Position numbers and translations under genes: made by a program. A DNA stretch of 30,749 bases from Kingella pumchi (GTDB taxonomy: Bacteria; Pseudomonadota; Gammaproteobacteria; Burkholderiales; Neisseriaceae), in assembly GCF_022288825.1 (NCBI RefSeq), contig NZ_JAKOOW010000024.1, positions 146,478 to 177,226 on the forward strand, given 5' to 3'. Under the pieces are notes generated by a model, which was given only the letters and a program-made list of their open reading frames with translations, was not told the origin of the DNA and did not search any database. This document shows positions 23,034 through 30,739 of the stretch, piece by piece; positions within the stretch are counted from its first letter, which is position 1, and every line of letters starts with the position of its first letter.

Positions 23034-24053
23034 CTAATCCGGCCGCCGTACTTCCTGCGCCAGGCGGATAACCTTTTCGGGCATCAGTTTGTTTAGGCAG
23101 TCGGTATGGCCGAGCGGGCATTCGCGTTTGAAGCAGGGGCTGCAGTCCAGATTCAGGGTGGCGATGCGGGCAATGTCGCTTAAAGGCGGGGTATGCTCGG
23201 GGCTGCTCGAGCCGTACACCGCCACCAGCGGGCTGCCGGCGGCGGCGGCCACGTGCATCAGACCGCTATCGTTGCAGACAACGATATGAGCGCAGGAGAG
23301 CAGGTCGATGGCTTCGCCCAGCGTGGTTTGGCCGCACAGATTGGTGCAGGCGCCGCCGCTAAGCTGGCGGATTTCTTCGGCAACCGCATGGTCTTTCTGC
23401 GAGCCAAACAGCCACACCGCGCGGCCTTCGGCGGCGTAATGGCGGGCGGCGGCGGCAAAATGGCGCGCCGGCCAGCGTTTGGCCGGCCCGTATTCGGCGC
23501 CCGGACAGAAGGCCACCGGCGCGGTGTCGGCACTCAGGCCGTGTTTGGCCAGCGCCGCCGCGCGCGATGCGGGATCAACCGCCAGCAGCGGACGCGACGA
23601 GATGCCGTTGAAATCGGCCTGCGTCGGGTGCGCCAGCGCGGTGTAACGGTCCACCATCAGCGGCAGCGCGGCTTTGTCGAGCTTGCGGATGTCGTTGAGC
23701 AGCAGATAGCGGCTTTCGCCAACATAACCGGTACGCTTTTTGATGCCGGTGGCCAAGGCAATCAGGCCGGTTTTGAGCGAGCCGGGCAGCACGATCACGC
23801 GGTCATAGCCGCGGCGGCCGAGCTCGCGGCCGGTGCGCCAGCGCTCGCGCAGCCGCAGCGCGCCGTGGCCGAAAGGGTTGTCGAGCACGGCCGCCACTTC
23901 CGGCATGCGCTCGAATACCGCCTGCGACCACTTGGGCGCGAATACGTCGATGCGGCAGCCGGGCGAGAGTTCGTGCAGGCGGCGGTAGAGCGGCTGGGTC
24001 ATCACGCAGTCGCCGATCCACGACGGGGAAATAATCAGGATGTGTTCGGACAT
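23034..24053 (-). CDS. waaF: LPS heptosyltransferase II
   Basis: 339 residues, a glycosyltransferase family 9 enzyme. It adds the second L-glycero-D-manno-heptose to the inner core of lipid A-Kdo2-Hep in the cytosol. Motifs: ILIISPSWIGDCVMTQPLY at the N-terminus; LPGSLKTGLIALATGI; GYVGESRYLLLND; FCPGAEYGPAKRWP (nucleotide-sugar side); and NDSGLMHVAAAAGSPLVAVYGSSSPEHTPP. Cysteines near the C-terminus (CSPCFKRECPLGHTDCL) match the usual family pattern. Its GSLK is the native family motif, not a DUS product. No local DUS lies inside. The ribosome binding site is not obvious. Confidence 0.95.
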   Translation of the reverse strand: MSEHILIISPSWIGDCVMTQPLYRRLHELSPGCRIDVFAPKWSQAVFERMPEVAAVLDNPFGHGALRLRERWRTGRELGRRGYDRVIVLPGSLKTGLIALATGIKKRTGYVGESRYLLLNDIRKLDKAALPLMVDRYTALAHPTQADFNGISSRPLLAVDPASRAAALAKHGLSADTAPVAFCPGAEYGPAKRWPARHFAAAARHYAAEGRAVWLFGSQKDHAVAEEIRQLSGGACTNLCGQTTLGEAIDLLSCAHIVVCNDSGLMHVAAAAGSPLVAVYGSSSPEHTPPLSDIARIATLNLDCSPCFKRECPLGHTDCLNKLMPEKVIRLAQEVRRPD

Positions 24054-24070
24054 GGTTTGCGGGCGGGTGT

Positions 24071-24300
24071 TTTCAGGCTGCCGTTGTCGATTTGGCAGCG
24101 ATGGCAGCCTGAAGTTTTTTGGTATGGGTTTGTGGTGGGGCGGTTTGGTGCGCGGGGCGCACCCTACGGCGATGGCAGCCTGAAACGGCGGGGCGCTCCG
24201 GCGATGGTTTTCAGGCTGCCTGAATGCGGGTTCGGGCTTGTTTTTTGTTTTCAGGCTGCCTGCAACCGGCTGCGCTTTGCTGTTTTCAGGCAGCCTGAAA
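24071..24300. repeat. Cluster of six DUS upstream of waaF
   Basis: The 255-bp gap between waaF and the pirin remnant holds six DUS cores, two of them palindromic (24209-24224 and 24284-24300). It also has a short hairpin, GGTGCGC (24147-24153) and GCGCACC (24157-24163), of the type often scattered in Neisseriaceae intergenic DNA. No gene is seen. Confidence 0.85.
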
Positions 24301-24308
24301 AGACAGCC

Positions 24309-24847
24309 CTAAGAACTGCTTTGCGCTTTAACGCGGCCGGAGAGTTCGGGGGCGGCGATGCGCTCGCGGCAATCGGAGACTTCGCCAAAGCGGGGCGCGG
24401 TGTTTTCCCAGTCGGCGCGGGCGTCGGCGATTTCCTGATGGCTGCGGCCGACGAAGTTCCACCACATCAGCACGTCTTCGCCGAAAGGCTCGCCGCCGAT
24501 CAGCAGCAGGCGGCTGCCGGCACGGGCGCGGAACACGAGTTCGCTTTCGCTGCCCCGGCGGCCAGGGCGCAGAAGCGGTTGTCGTCGATGGCACCGGCGG
24601 CGGTTTCGGCGCTGCCGTCCAGCACCACCAGCGCATATTCGAAGGCCGGATTCAGCGGCAGCCGCACTTCGCCATCGGCGGTGCAGCGCAGATCGGCGGC
24701 CACCAGCGGGCTGTGCACCGCCACCGGCGACTGCAGGCCGTTCAGGCTGTCCACCAGCCGCTGCCGGCGCGAGGGCAGGGCGCGGCTGACGTGCGTGCCG
24801 TCGGGCAGGCGGATGCGGTGCAGGTCGATGATTTGGGCGGTGGTCAT
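24309..24847 (-). pseudogene. Pirin-family remnant, truncated and frameshifted
   Basis: Two reading frames together encode the C-terminal cupin half of a pirin-like protein. From ATG 24847 the first frame gives VHSPLVAADLR and FEYALVVLDGSAE, then NRFCALAAG. The conserved end RLLLIGGEPFGED, MWWNFVGRSHQEIADARADW continues in another frame to a stop at 24309. One extra base in the CCCC run at 24553-24556 would join them (AAG-GSESELVFRARAG). The N-terminal pirin cupin is missing: the sequence upstream is the end of glnE. Pirins are metal-binding cupins, some with quercetinase activity. It could be a decayed gene or a sequencing error in an already short gene; the missing first half favours decay. 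Confidence 0.75.
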
Positions 24848-24881
24848 GGGGTTTGTGTTGTCGCGGTGTGTTTGTCGGTTT

Positions 24882-27548
24882 TCAGGCTGCCGCCGGCGTT
24901 TCGCTGCCAAACAGGCTGCGCCACAGGCTGCGGACGGCGGCGTAATCGGACGCGGCGGCGGCTTCAGGCTGCTGGTCGTGCAGGCTGGTGCGGTGCTGCA
25001 GGTAGCGGAAGCGGCGGTAGGCGGCCACGGCGGCGGCGGCCTGCTGCGGATCGGCCAGCCGGCGGCGGGCGGCCATTTCCAGCAGGGCGATGTTGCCGTA
25101 GTTTTCCAGAAGCTCGGGATGGCGGCGGCTGTGGGCAAGTATCAGATATTGCACGCAGAATTCGACGTCAACAATACCACCAGCGGCGTATTTGACGTTT
25201 TCAGGCTGCGGCGGATGCGAAGCAGCGATTTTCGCCCGCATGGCGGCGATGTCTTCCCGCAGCGCGGCGGTGTCGCGCCCGCCGGCGAGAATGCTGCGGC
25301 GGATGCGCTCGAAAGCGCCGCCGATGGCGCGGCTGCCGCAGATAAAGCGGGCGCGGCTCAAGGCCTGGTGTTCCCAGGTCCACGCTTCTTCGCGCTGGTA
25401 TTTTTCAAAGGCGGCCAGACTGTGCACCAGAAAGCCGGCGTCGCCGTTGGGGCGCAGGCGCAGGTCGATGTCGTACAGCGTGCCGGCGCCGGTGCTGCCG
25501 GAAAGCCAGGTGCCGAGACGGCGGGCGAGTTTGGCGTAGGTGTCGGCGGCATCGGGATGCTCGTCTTCATAGAGATAGACCAAATCCAAATCGGACGAAT
25601 AGCCCAGCTCCTTGCCGCCGAGCTTGCCGTAGCCGATTACGGCAAACTGCGGCTCGGGGCGGTGGGGCTTAGCGATGCTGCGCCACGCGCCGCGCAGGGC
25701 TTGGGCAAGCACCAGATCGGCCAGCCGCGACAATTCGTCGCTCAGGCTCTCGACGCTCCAGCGGCCGGCCAAATCCTGCACCGCCAGCCGGAAAATCTGC
25801 GCGTGCTGGAAATGGCGCAGCGCGTCCATCGCCGCTTCGGTGTCGCTGCCGCAGGCATCGAGCGCGGCGGCCAGGTTCTGCTCCAGCGTCTGCCAGTCCA
25901 AAGGCTGCATCAGCTGGGCAGACAGCAATTCGTCGAGCAGGGCGGGATGGCGCTGCAGATAGTCCGACAGCCAGCCGCTTTGGGCATTGAGTTCGGCCAG
26001 CTGCGCCAGCGCCGCCGGATGCTGCTGCAAAAAGGCCAGATAAGACGGCCGGCGGCTGACGGTTTTGAGAAACTCGGTCAGCCGCGGCAGGGCGGTATCG
26101 GGCTGGCTGCTGGCGGCGGCCGCTTCGATGGCGCGCGGCAGCACGGCGTCAAACAGCGGCAGCGCGGCGGCGGAAAGCCGGCGGTACCAGCTGCTGTGCT
26201 TGAGTTCGGCCAGCGCTTGGGCGGAAGCAGCCTGAAAACCGAGCTTGCCCAAAGTATCGGCGGCATTGGCGGCATCAAGCTGCTGCCACAGGCTGCCGCC
26301 GTCGTTTTCCGCGGCATCGCCGCTGCCGCCGAGCACGTCGGCAAACACCGCCGATACACGTGCGCGGTGCTGCTCAAGGCAGCCTGAAAACGCCGGATAG
26401 TCGGCAAAACCCATGCTTTCGGCCAAGAGTTGGCGCTGCTCTTCGTTTTCCGGCAGGGTTTGGGTTTGCCGGTCGTCCCAATACTGCAGGCGGTGCTCGC
26501 AGCGGCGCAAAAAGCGGTAGGCATCGAGCAGGCCGCGGGCGGTTTCGGCATCGAGTATGCCGTGTTCGGCGAGCTTCTCCAGCGTTTCCTGCGTGCCTTT
26601 AAGCTGCAGGGCGCGGTTTTGGCCGCCGCGGATCATCTGGAAAATCTGCGCGGCAAACTCGATTTCGCGGATGCCGCCGGCGCCGAGTTTGATGTTGTCG
26701 TGCAGCCCCTTGCGCGAGACTTCTGCGCGGATTTGGCGGTGCAGGCCGCGCATTGCTTCATAGGCGCGGTAATCGAGATAGCGGCGGAAGACAAACGGGC
26801 GCACCAGCGCGGCGATGCCGTTTTCGTGCGGCGTGACTACGCGGGCTTTGCACCAGGCATAGCGCTCCCACTCGCGCCCCTGGCTGACCAGATACTGCTC
26901 GAGCGCGGTTTCGCTGATCACCAGCGCGCCGCTGTCGCCGTCGGGGCGAAGGCGCATATCGGTGCGGAACACAAAGCCTTCGCTCTCGGCATGATCGAGC
27001 AGGGCGATCAGCTTCTGGCCGACCTTGGTGAAAAACTCCTGATTGTCGCGGCTGCGGCGGCCGTCGGTTTCGCCGGCTTCGGGATAGACGAAAATCAGAT
27101 CGAGATCGGAAGAAACGTTCAATTCAAAGCCGCCGGCCTTGCCCATCGCCACCACGCTCAAATGCTGCTCTTTGCCGCTGTGGCGGCCGATCGGCGTGCC
27201 GTAAAGCGTGCGGCAGCGGCTCTCGGCAAATTCCAGCGCGGTATTGACGGCAAAATCCGCCAGCAGCGTGATGCTGCGGGTTACTTCGTCCAAAGACGCC
27301 GCGCCGCACAAATCGCGCACCATAATCTGCGCCAGCACATGCCGGCGCAGCACGCGCAGCGCGGCAGAAAGCACCGCTTCGTCGCCGGCAGCCTGAAAAG
27401 ACGGCCAGTCGGCAAACGCGGCCAAATCGGCAGCGTCGAGCGGCCGCTCCAGCCAGCGCGACAAACGTTCGCGGTTTAAACGGCCGCCGTCGAGCTGGCG
27501 GGCAAGCCACGGGGAAAAACGGCGGACGGAATCGGGATTCGGAATCAT
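24882..27548 (-). CDS. glnE: Glutamine synthetase adenylyltransferase/adenylyl-removing enzyme
   Basis: 888 residues, slightly short of the E. coli protein. It adds AMP to, or removes it from, glutamine synthetase in response to PII, setting nitrogen assimilation. Two nucleotidyltransferase domains are clear: GKAGGFELNVSSDLDL at 136-151 (adenylyl removal side) and GYGKLGGKELGYSSDLDLVY near residue 640 (adenylylation side). IKLGAGGIREIEFAAQ and AAGGIVDVEFCVQYL mark the ends of both catalytic units. Several DUS cores lie inside, encoding FQAA at 51-54, FSGCLEQH, GFQAAS, PQPEN and QPEAA. The last codons (Ala-Ala-stop) overlap a DUS at 24881-24892. No ribosome binding site is obvious. Confidence 0.95.
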   Translation of the reverse strand: MIPNPDSVRRFSPWLARQLDGGRLNRERLSRWLERPLDAADLAAFADWPSFQAAGDEAVLSAALRVLRRHVLAQIMVRDLCGAASLDEVTRSITLLADFAVNTALEFAESRCRTLYGTPIGRHSGKEQHLSVVAMGKAGGFELNVSSDLDLIFVYPEAGETDGRRSRDNQEFFTKVGQKLIALLDHAESEGFVFRTDMRLRPDGDSGALVISETALEQYLVSQGREWERYAWCKARVVTPHENGIAALVRPFVFRRYLDYRAYEAMRGLHRQIRAEVSRKGLHDNIKLGAGGIREIEFAAQIFQMIRGGQNRALQLKGTQETLEKLAEHGILDAETARGLLDAYRFLRRCEHRLQYWDDRQTQTLPENEEQRQLLAESMGFADYPAFSGCLEQHRARVSAVFADVLGGSGDAAENDGGSLWQQLDAANAADTLGKLGFQAASAQALAELKHSSWYRRLSAAALPLFDAVLPRAIEAAAASSQPDTALPRLTEFLKTVSRRPSYLAFLQQHPAALAQLAELNAQSGWLSDYLQRHPALLDELLSAQLMQPLDWQTLEQNLAAALDACGSDTEAAMDALRHFQHAQIFRLAVQDLAGRWSVESLSDELSRLADLVLAQALRGAWRSIAKPHRPEPQFAVIGYGKLGGKELGYSSDLDLVYLYEDEHPDAADTYAKLARRLGTWLSGSTGAGTLYDIDLRLRPNGDAGFLVHSLAAFEKYQREEAWTWEHQALSRARFICGSRAIGGAFERIRRSILAGGRDTAALREDIAAMRAKIAASHPPQPENVKYAAGGIVDVEFCVQYLILAHSRRHPELLENYGNIALLEMAARRRLADPQQAAAAVAAYRRFRYLQHRTSLHDQQPEAAAASDYAAVRSLWRSLFGSETPAAA

Positions 27549-27557
27549 GGTTCAACA

Positions 27558-27638
27558 GCAGCCTGAAAGCAGGGCAGCCTGAAAACGGAAAAATGCTTTT
27601 CAGGCTGCCTGCCAAAAAGCCGGCGCAGGCAGCCTGAA
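27558..27638. repeat. Four DUS upstream of glnE
   Basis: Cores at 27558-27567, 27574-27583, 27599-27610 and 27627-27638. The second and third form a 13-bp stem (27573-27585 with 27597-27609) without a T tract. They fill the gap between glnE and the SCO1 gene. Confidence 0.9.
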
Positions 27639-27667
27639 AAATCGGGAAAAGGAAAACGGACTGGGGC

Positions 27668-27693
27668 GCCGGCAGCCAAGCCCGACTGCCGGC
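27668..27693 (-). terminator. Weak terminator candidate of the SCO1 gene
   Basis: GCCGGCAG (27668-27675) pairs with CTGCCGGC (27686-27693). It lies 9 bp after the stop but lacks a T tract. Confidence 0.35.
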
Positions 27694-27701
27694 ACGCCCG
27701 C

Positions 27702-28400
27702 TTACAGCAGGGTGCGGATGGCCTGCGCCAGCTCCGGCGCTTCCATGCCGTAGGGCGCGAACAGCGCGGTTTCGCCGTCTTTATCCAAAATATAGGCGCC
27801 GGCGGTGTGGTCCATATTGTAAACGGTGTCGGACTTGATCTCGGTTTTCGCCGACACGATGCGGTACTGCTGCTTGATCAGCGGAATCCGTTTGCCGTCT
27901 TTGTCGTCGGTCAGGCCGATAAAATCAGGGTTGAACTGGGAAACGTATTTGCCGATCAATTCCGGCGTATCGCGCTCGTAATCGACGCTGACAAACACCA
28001 CCGCCACATCTTTGGCATCGGCGCCAAGCTGTTTGAGCGCGTCGCTGAAAGTCAGAAGCTCGGTGGGACAGACGTCGGGGCAGTGGGTAAAGCCGAAGGA
28101 GAGCAGCACCACTTTGCCTTTCAGGCTGCTTAGGGCAAAGGGTTTGCCCTGGCCGTCGGTCAGCGTGAAGTCGCCGCCGATATCGTCTTTACGCACATCG
28201 GTAGCGGTCAGTTTTTTCGTGCTGCCGCCGGCTGCGGCAGAAGCGGCGGGTGTCGATGCGGCTTCGGACGCCGGCACCGCCGATGCGGCGGACGCTGCCG
28301 GCACTTCGGAAGCGGCCGGCGGTGTGGTAGGTTCAGTTTGCTGCTGCTGGCAGGCAGCCAATACGGCAAGCGAGAGCAGGGCGGGAATCAGTTTTTTCAT
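27702..28400 (-). CDS. SCO1/SenC family copper lipoprotein
   Basis: 232 residues from ATG 28400, chosen over 28529 because AGGAG precedes it and the signal peptide begins there. A lipoprotein signal ends in LAAC (Cys17). A long Ala/Pro/Ser linker (about 20-60) follows, then a thioredoxin-like domain with the copper-binding HCPDVCP (Cys107, Cys111) and MDHT (His198). SCO proteins load copper into the CuA or CuB site of cytochrome oxidase or protect against oxidative stress, in the periplasm. A DUS-like core near 28120 encodes SSLKGK at a conserved spot. The promoter has an extended -10. No oxidase gene is adjacent, so its target cannot be read from context. Confidence 0.93.
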   Translation of the reverse strand: MKKLIPALLSLAVLAACQQQQTEPTTPPAASEVPAASAASAVPASEAASTPAASAAAGGSTKKLTATDVRKDDIGGDFTLTDGQGKPFALSSLKGKVVLLSFGFTHCPDVCPTELLTFSDALKQLGADAKDVAVVFVSVDYERDTPELIGKYVSQFNPDFIGLTDDKDGKRIPLIKQQYRIVSAKTEIKSDTVYNMDHTAGAYILDKDGETALFAPYGMEAPELAQAIRTLL

Positions 28401-28443
28401 AACGCAGTCTCCTGTTGCAGGCGGGAAAAGCGCCCGATAAACC

Positions 28444-28458
28444 TTCAGGCAGCCTGAA
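28444..28458. repeat. Palindromic DUS in the SCO1 leader
   Basis: TTCAGGCAGCCTGAA, between the SCO1 gene promoter and its ATG. Confidence 0.9.
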
Positions 28459-28485
28459 AACGGCGCCGCGGTGCGGGCAAACCGT

Positions 28486-28516
28486 ATTTTAGCACTTGGG
28501 CGCGGCGGCTTGGCAA
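28486..28516 (-). promoter_or_regulatory. Promoter of the SCO1 gene
   Basis: On the minus strand TTGCCA (28516-28511) and TAAAAT (28491-28486) with an extended TG, 19-bp spacer. The -35 matches five of six consensus positions. Confidence 0.6.
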
Positions 28517-28530
28517 ACGTGTCGGGCATA

Positions 28531-28574
28531 AAAAGCAGCCTGAAAACCGCTTTGGGGGTTTTCAGGCTGCTTTT
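28531..28574 (-). terminator. DUS terminator of the FetA-like gene
   Basis: AAAAGCAGCCTGAAAACC (28531-28548) pairs perfectly with GGTTTTCAGGCTGCTTTT (28557-28574), 18 bp with an 8-nt loop. On the minus strand it runs into TTTTTATG, 19 bp after the receptor stop. Confidence 0.85.
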
Positions 28575-28592
28575 GTTGCCGCCCGCTTACGG

Positions 28593-30575
28593 CTACCAGC
28601 GGTAATTAACCGCCAAACGCACGTCGCGGCCGACTTCAGGCAGGGACGACCCGTCGCGCGCGCTGCTGCGCTGGCTGTGCGGTTTGTAGAGTTTGTTGCC
28701 AATGTTGTTGACGGAGAAATTAACGTTCAAATCGTCTTTGCCGGTGGGCTTCCAGTTAACGTAAATGTCGTTCACGCCGTAACCCGGGCGCACGGTGCTG
28801 GTGCCGCCGGAGCCGCGCTGGCTGATGCTGGCGGCGTCGTAAACCGATTTTTGCACGAAGCGGCCGCGCCAGCCGACTTCCAGATTGGGATTGTCGAAGC
28901 GGTAGGAAAGGCCGGTGGTCCAGGTGCGCCCCATCGGAATGGCGGTAACGATGGAATCGAGGCTGGCACCGTGCATTTTCGGTTTGTTGTAGGCCACACC
29001 CGCGCGGGCGGTAAGGCCGCGCCAGCGGTAGCTGGTACTGATTTCGTAGCCGCTGTTTTTCAGTGTGCCGCCGTTGTGGTAGATGCGGTTGGTAACGGCT
29101 TGGACGTCTTTAATCTGCTGGTTAAAATAGCTGGCATTAACCGAGAGGGCGTTGTTCCAAGTGTATTTGACGCCGATTTCGGCATTGCGCGCGCGTTCGG
29201 CTTTCAAATCGTCGGCAGCGCCGTAAACCCGCTCGCCGGCCAGGGTAACTTCAGACAGGCGCGGGCTGCGGCTGGCGTAGTTCAAGCTGGCATTGACGGC
29301 CAGATCGGGCGTGATGTCGTAAATTGCACCGATGCTGGGATTGAGTTTGTGGCCGGAGACTTTTTTGCCGCTGGAGAAGGTAGCGTTAAAGTGGTCATAG
29401 CGCAGGCCGGTGGTCAGGGTTACCGGGGCGAGGTCCCAAATACCTTCAAGATAAAGTCCTTTGTCGGTTTTTTTCTCTTTTTCGATGCCGGCCAGCATAT
29501 AGCCCGGCGAGGCTTTCTGGTTGCGCCAGTTGATGCCGTATTTCAAGGTGTGTTTACCGAAGATTGGGCTGTCGAGATTGATGTTGGCACCGGTGGTGCG
29601 CAATTTCGCATCCAAATCGGAAGCGGGGTTGGCATGAAATTCGTCGCGGTCGATATTCATGTAGTAAACATTGGCTTTGGCCTTGCTGATAAAGCCGAGG
29701 TTGGCGCCGAGATATTCGAGATTGGTGGTGTCTTGTTTGAGAATGCGGTAGCGCGGACGGTTGTTGGCAGTATTGCCGGCCTGGCCGAAATCAAACTCTT
29801 CGCGCAGGGCGCGGGTGCCGTAGGTTTTCTCTTGGCGGTGGCTTAATACCAAGCGGTGGTCGTCGTTGAAGCTGTAGCCGATTTTCGCCAGCAGGCCGCG
29901 CTGGCCGAGCGCGCTGTTGCGCACGGTGTCGCTGGCATCAACGGGCGAGTAGCCTTTACCCGGTTTGTAGTCTTTTTCAGTAACCCAGTTGGCCGAAAGC
30001 AGGGCATCGAAGCCGCCGGCGCGGCCGTATGCCGACAGGCCGCGGTTCCAGCCCTTATTGCTCGATACGCCGGCATTGACTTTGAAGCCGACATTCTGGC
30101 CTTCGCGCAGCAAATCTTGGGCATCAACGGTTTGCGCCACAATCGCGCCGCTGGTGGCACCGATGCCGGCAGAAGCCGAGCCGGTACCTTTTTGCACGGC
30201 GGTTACTTTAACCAGCGCAGGATCGAACAGGAAACGGCCGTTGTGGTGGAAAAGCTGGGTATCGGAGTAGGTGTCGTCCACTTTCACATCAATCTGATCC
30301 TGCCCCATGCCGCGCACGGTTACCCATTGCGAAGTGCCGTTGCCGCCGCCGAAGCTGACGGAAGGCTCGTTAAACAGCACGTCTTTCATATCGGTTGACG
30401 TGGTTTCGTCAAGCTTTTTGGTGGTTACCCGATGGGTGGAAAAGTTGGCGCCCTTCACGGTAACCGTCTGCAGCTCGGTACCGCTGCCTTCGCCTTCGGC
30501 ATGGGCAAAACCGGATGCCAGTGCCAGCGTAAGCAGGCTGAAACGGAAAGAATGGGAGAGGGTTTTGGGGTTCAT
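28593..30575 (-). CDS. fetA: FetA (FrpB)-like TonB-dependent receptor
   Basis: 660 residues. A Sec signal (cut after AHA, residue 26) is followed by a TonB-box-like LQTVTVKG. The plug has FGGGNGTSQWVTVRGMGQDQ, VDPALVKV-like DPALVKVTAVQKGTGSASAG and AQTVDAQDLL, all close to Neisseria FetA as I recall it. The barrel contains LNPSIGAIYDI, NYASRSPRLSE, KAERARNAEIG, NLEVGWRGRFVQK and GVNDIYVNWKP, ending GRDVRLAVNYRW with a terminal aromatic. FetA imports ferric enterobactin-type siderophores. It is shorter than meningococcal FetA (about 710). The fetB-E genes that follow fetA in Neisseria are absent: a SCO1 gene comes next. A good AAGGA site precedes the ATG. No DUS lies in the gene, and GC looks lower than nearby. 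Confidence 0.9.
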   Translation of the reverse strand: MNPKTLSHSFRFSLLTLALASGFAHAEGEGSGTELQTVTVKGANFSTHRVTTKKLDETTSTDMKDVLFNEPSVSFGGGNGTSQWVTVRGMGQDQIDVKVDDTYSDTQLFHHNGRFLFDPALVKVTAVQKGTGSASAGIGATSGAIVAQTVDAQDLLREGQNVGFKVNAGVSSNKGWNRGLSAYGRAGGFDALLSANWVTEKDYKPGKGYSPVDASDTVRNSALGQRGLLAKIGYSFNDDHRLVLSHRQEKTYGTRALREEFDFGQAGNTANNRPRYRILKQDTTNLEYLGANLGFISKAKANVYYMNIDRDEFHANPASDLDAKLRTTGANINLDSPIFGKHTLKYGINWRNQKASPGYMLAGIEKEKKTDKGLYLEGIWDLAPVTLTTGLRYDHFNATFSSGKKVSGHKLNPSIGAIYDITPDLAVNASLNYASRSPRLSEVTLAGERVYGAADDLKAERARNAEIGVKYTWNNALSVNASYFNQQIKDVQAVTNRIYHNGGTLKNSGYEISTSYRWRGLTARAGVAYNKPKMHGASLDSIVTAIPMGRTWTTGLSYRFDNPNLEVGWRGRFVQKSVYDAASISQRGSGGTSTVRPGYGVNDIYVNWKPTGKDDLNVNFSVNNIGNKLYKPHSQRSSARDGSSLPEVGRDVRLAVNYRW

Positions 30576-30739
30576 CAGGCTGATTCCTTGATTGGTTGCA
30601 AAAACGGGAAAACGATAAAATCGGTTAAAACAAACAAAAATTACTACTGTTTATGATAAGAAACCCAAGCCCGCCTGTCCAGCCTAAGCCGTCGGGATGA
30701 TTGACGCAAAAAGACAAATAAATCCAGCTACCCGCTTTG

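Noticed and set aside
23763..23800. GSLK in WaaF as a DUS product
   Set aside because: The DNA there is not a DUS, and LPGSLK is native to family 9 heptosyltransferases.
24071..24300. Repeated 12-17-mers as a CRISPR array
   Set aside because: Spacing is irregular, orientation mixed and the repeat is too short; these are DUS.
23193..26387. 1064-codon open frame on the plus strand
   Set aside because: It lies antisense to waaF, the pirin remnant and glnE, which all show clear family motifs. Its translation is Gly/Ala/Arg-rich with no domain; long antisense frames are common at this GC.
30630..30665. Possible Fur box before the FetA-like gene
   Set aside because: AT-rich sequence with TGATAAG and ATTACTA half-sites, but a 19-base alignment to the Fur consensus is poor.
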